Assembly (NCBI GenBank): GCA_022457065.1
Contig: JAJGBQ010000008.1
Location: 1 to 64,000, forward strand
Source of the DNA: Curvularia sp. ZM96
Lineage: Eukaryota > Ascomycota > Dothideomycetes > Pleosporales > Pleosporaceae
Reading direction: 5' to 3'
Length of the DNA: 64,000 bases
Part shown: in pieces, positions 63,208-64,000 of the stretch
How positions within the stretch are numbered: the first letter of the stretch is position 1
How the letters are laid out: each line of letters starts with the position of its first letter
Notes under the pieces: model-generated
Databases searched by the model: none
Seen by the model: only the letters and a program-made list of their open reading frames with translations
Told to the model about the DNA's origin: nothing
Made by a program: the position numbers and the translations under genes

Positions 63208-64000
63208 GGTTGGAATTCCAATGCCGAAAGAACTATCAACTTCATTGCCTGATTTAAGGTGAAGGTTTTTCTATATAACTATATAGAACAAAGAGGCTAA
63301 TCTTTATGGGTTAGTCTTGCAGGGCTGCAAGGACATACCATCTTCGAATATGTCGCGAAATATCAGAATGCTTGTATCTAGTCGCTCCTACGTAGGGTGA
63401 TTAGCATAAGGTGCTAGGCATAGATTATAAAAATATAACTTGTGCTAACAATTTTGCGACTGTTGGATTCTTGTGTGAATATCGTCCTTGGATAACCTAG
63501 TGTAGCGGGCTGAACTACCTCTGGTAGAGCTACTTGATGGGATTTCGGTTGACGCGTCCGACGGACACTTGGATCATCAACCCTCGGGTCGTCGTTTACC
63601 CAACAAATAAATAAACAACCGCGCAGCAAATAGATAGTTCCCCATCGAATACAGCCTCTTGTGTGTCAAGCATTTGCTCATCAGAGCGCAGTCTCTTACG
63701 TCTGTTCTTTATACATACTTATTACTATAGGTCTGTAACTTTTCCATTGCCATACTCATTATGATTATAGGCGAGGAGGGCTGTCTAACGAGCATGCATT
63801 CACCTACCCTACAGAAGAAGAAAGATAAGAAGTAAAGCTATTGTACAACGCCTATCTTTTATACTCTTGCTTGCTCACCTAATCGTACGTACGCGTATTC
63901 ATGTGATTCTAGTAGTCACATACTCTGTCACATGACTATCTGGTGAGAGAGACGCGTAGCCCTTTATACAAAGATCTGCTTAAGTCTAAAAGTCTCTACA
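63208..64000. other. No gene seen
   Basis: AT-rich, no convincing ORF. The open frame 63414-63629 (minus) has no recognisable features. Confidence 0.55.

Overview
This window is the left end of a chromosome of a filamentous ascomycete fungus. The evidence is a CCCTAA telomere, short fungal introns (44-90 nt, GTANGT donors, CTAAC-like branch points), a RecQ-type telomere-linked helicase, Tad-like LINE, pogo/Fot, MULE and copia elements, and small secreted cysteine-rich proteins. The first 66 bases are not genomic: they match, from memory, an Oxford Nanopore ligation adapter plus a native-barcode cassette left on a read that ran off the chromosome end.

Layout. 67-200 telomere. 201-3924 degenerate pyrimidine-rich subtelomeric repeat. 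3925-14372 three large genes transcribed toward the telomere: a telomere-linked OrsD/RecQ helicase (split by one base in a homopolymer), a diverged C-terminally truncated paralogue, and a 929-residue AT-hook protein of unknown function whose 3' end runs into a 122-bp tandem array. 16549-19146 two BTB/POZ genes. 19905-27025 a LINE whose ORF1 is split by a 2.1-kb pogo-type transposon. 27028-42422 a repeat-dominated stretch: MITEs, solo LTRs, a second pogo-type element, a complete MULE with 133-bp terminal repeats, a WD40 fragment, and two small secreted cysteine-rich protein genes.

42801-60741 is the most interesting part: a candidate biosynthetic cluster for a ribosomally made, post-translationally modified peptide (RiPP) of the dikaritin type (the class of ustiloxin, phomopsin, asperipin, epichloecyclin and victorin). 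It holds a secreted precursor with seven 24-residue repeats, each carrying the Tyr/Phe-rich core NFAYYNF followed by a Lys-Arg kexin site; five UstYa-like (DUF3328) proteins with paired HxxHC motifs; an MFS transporter; and a secreted subtilisin-like protease. A plausible division of labour is: signal peptide and kexin release the repeats, UstYa proteins oxidatively cross-link the aromatic cores, the protease trims them and the MFS protein exports the product. Four copies of one MITE family are in the window, three of them inside or beside this cluster, and LINE fragments have also landed in it.

60742-64000 carries a copia gag/LTR fragment, two further small secreted cysteine-rich protein genes, and otherwise non-coding sequence. 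I saw no tRNA, rRNA or CRISPR.
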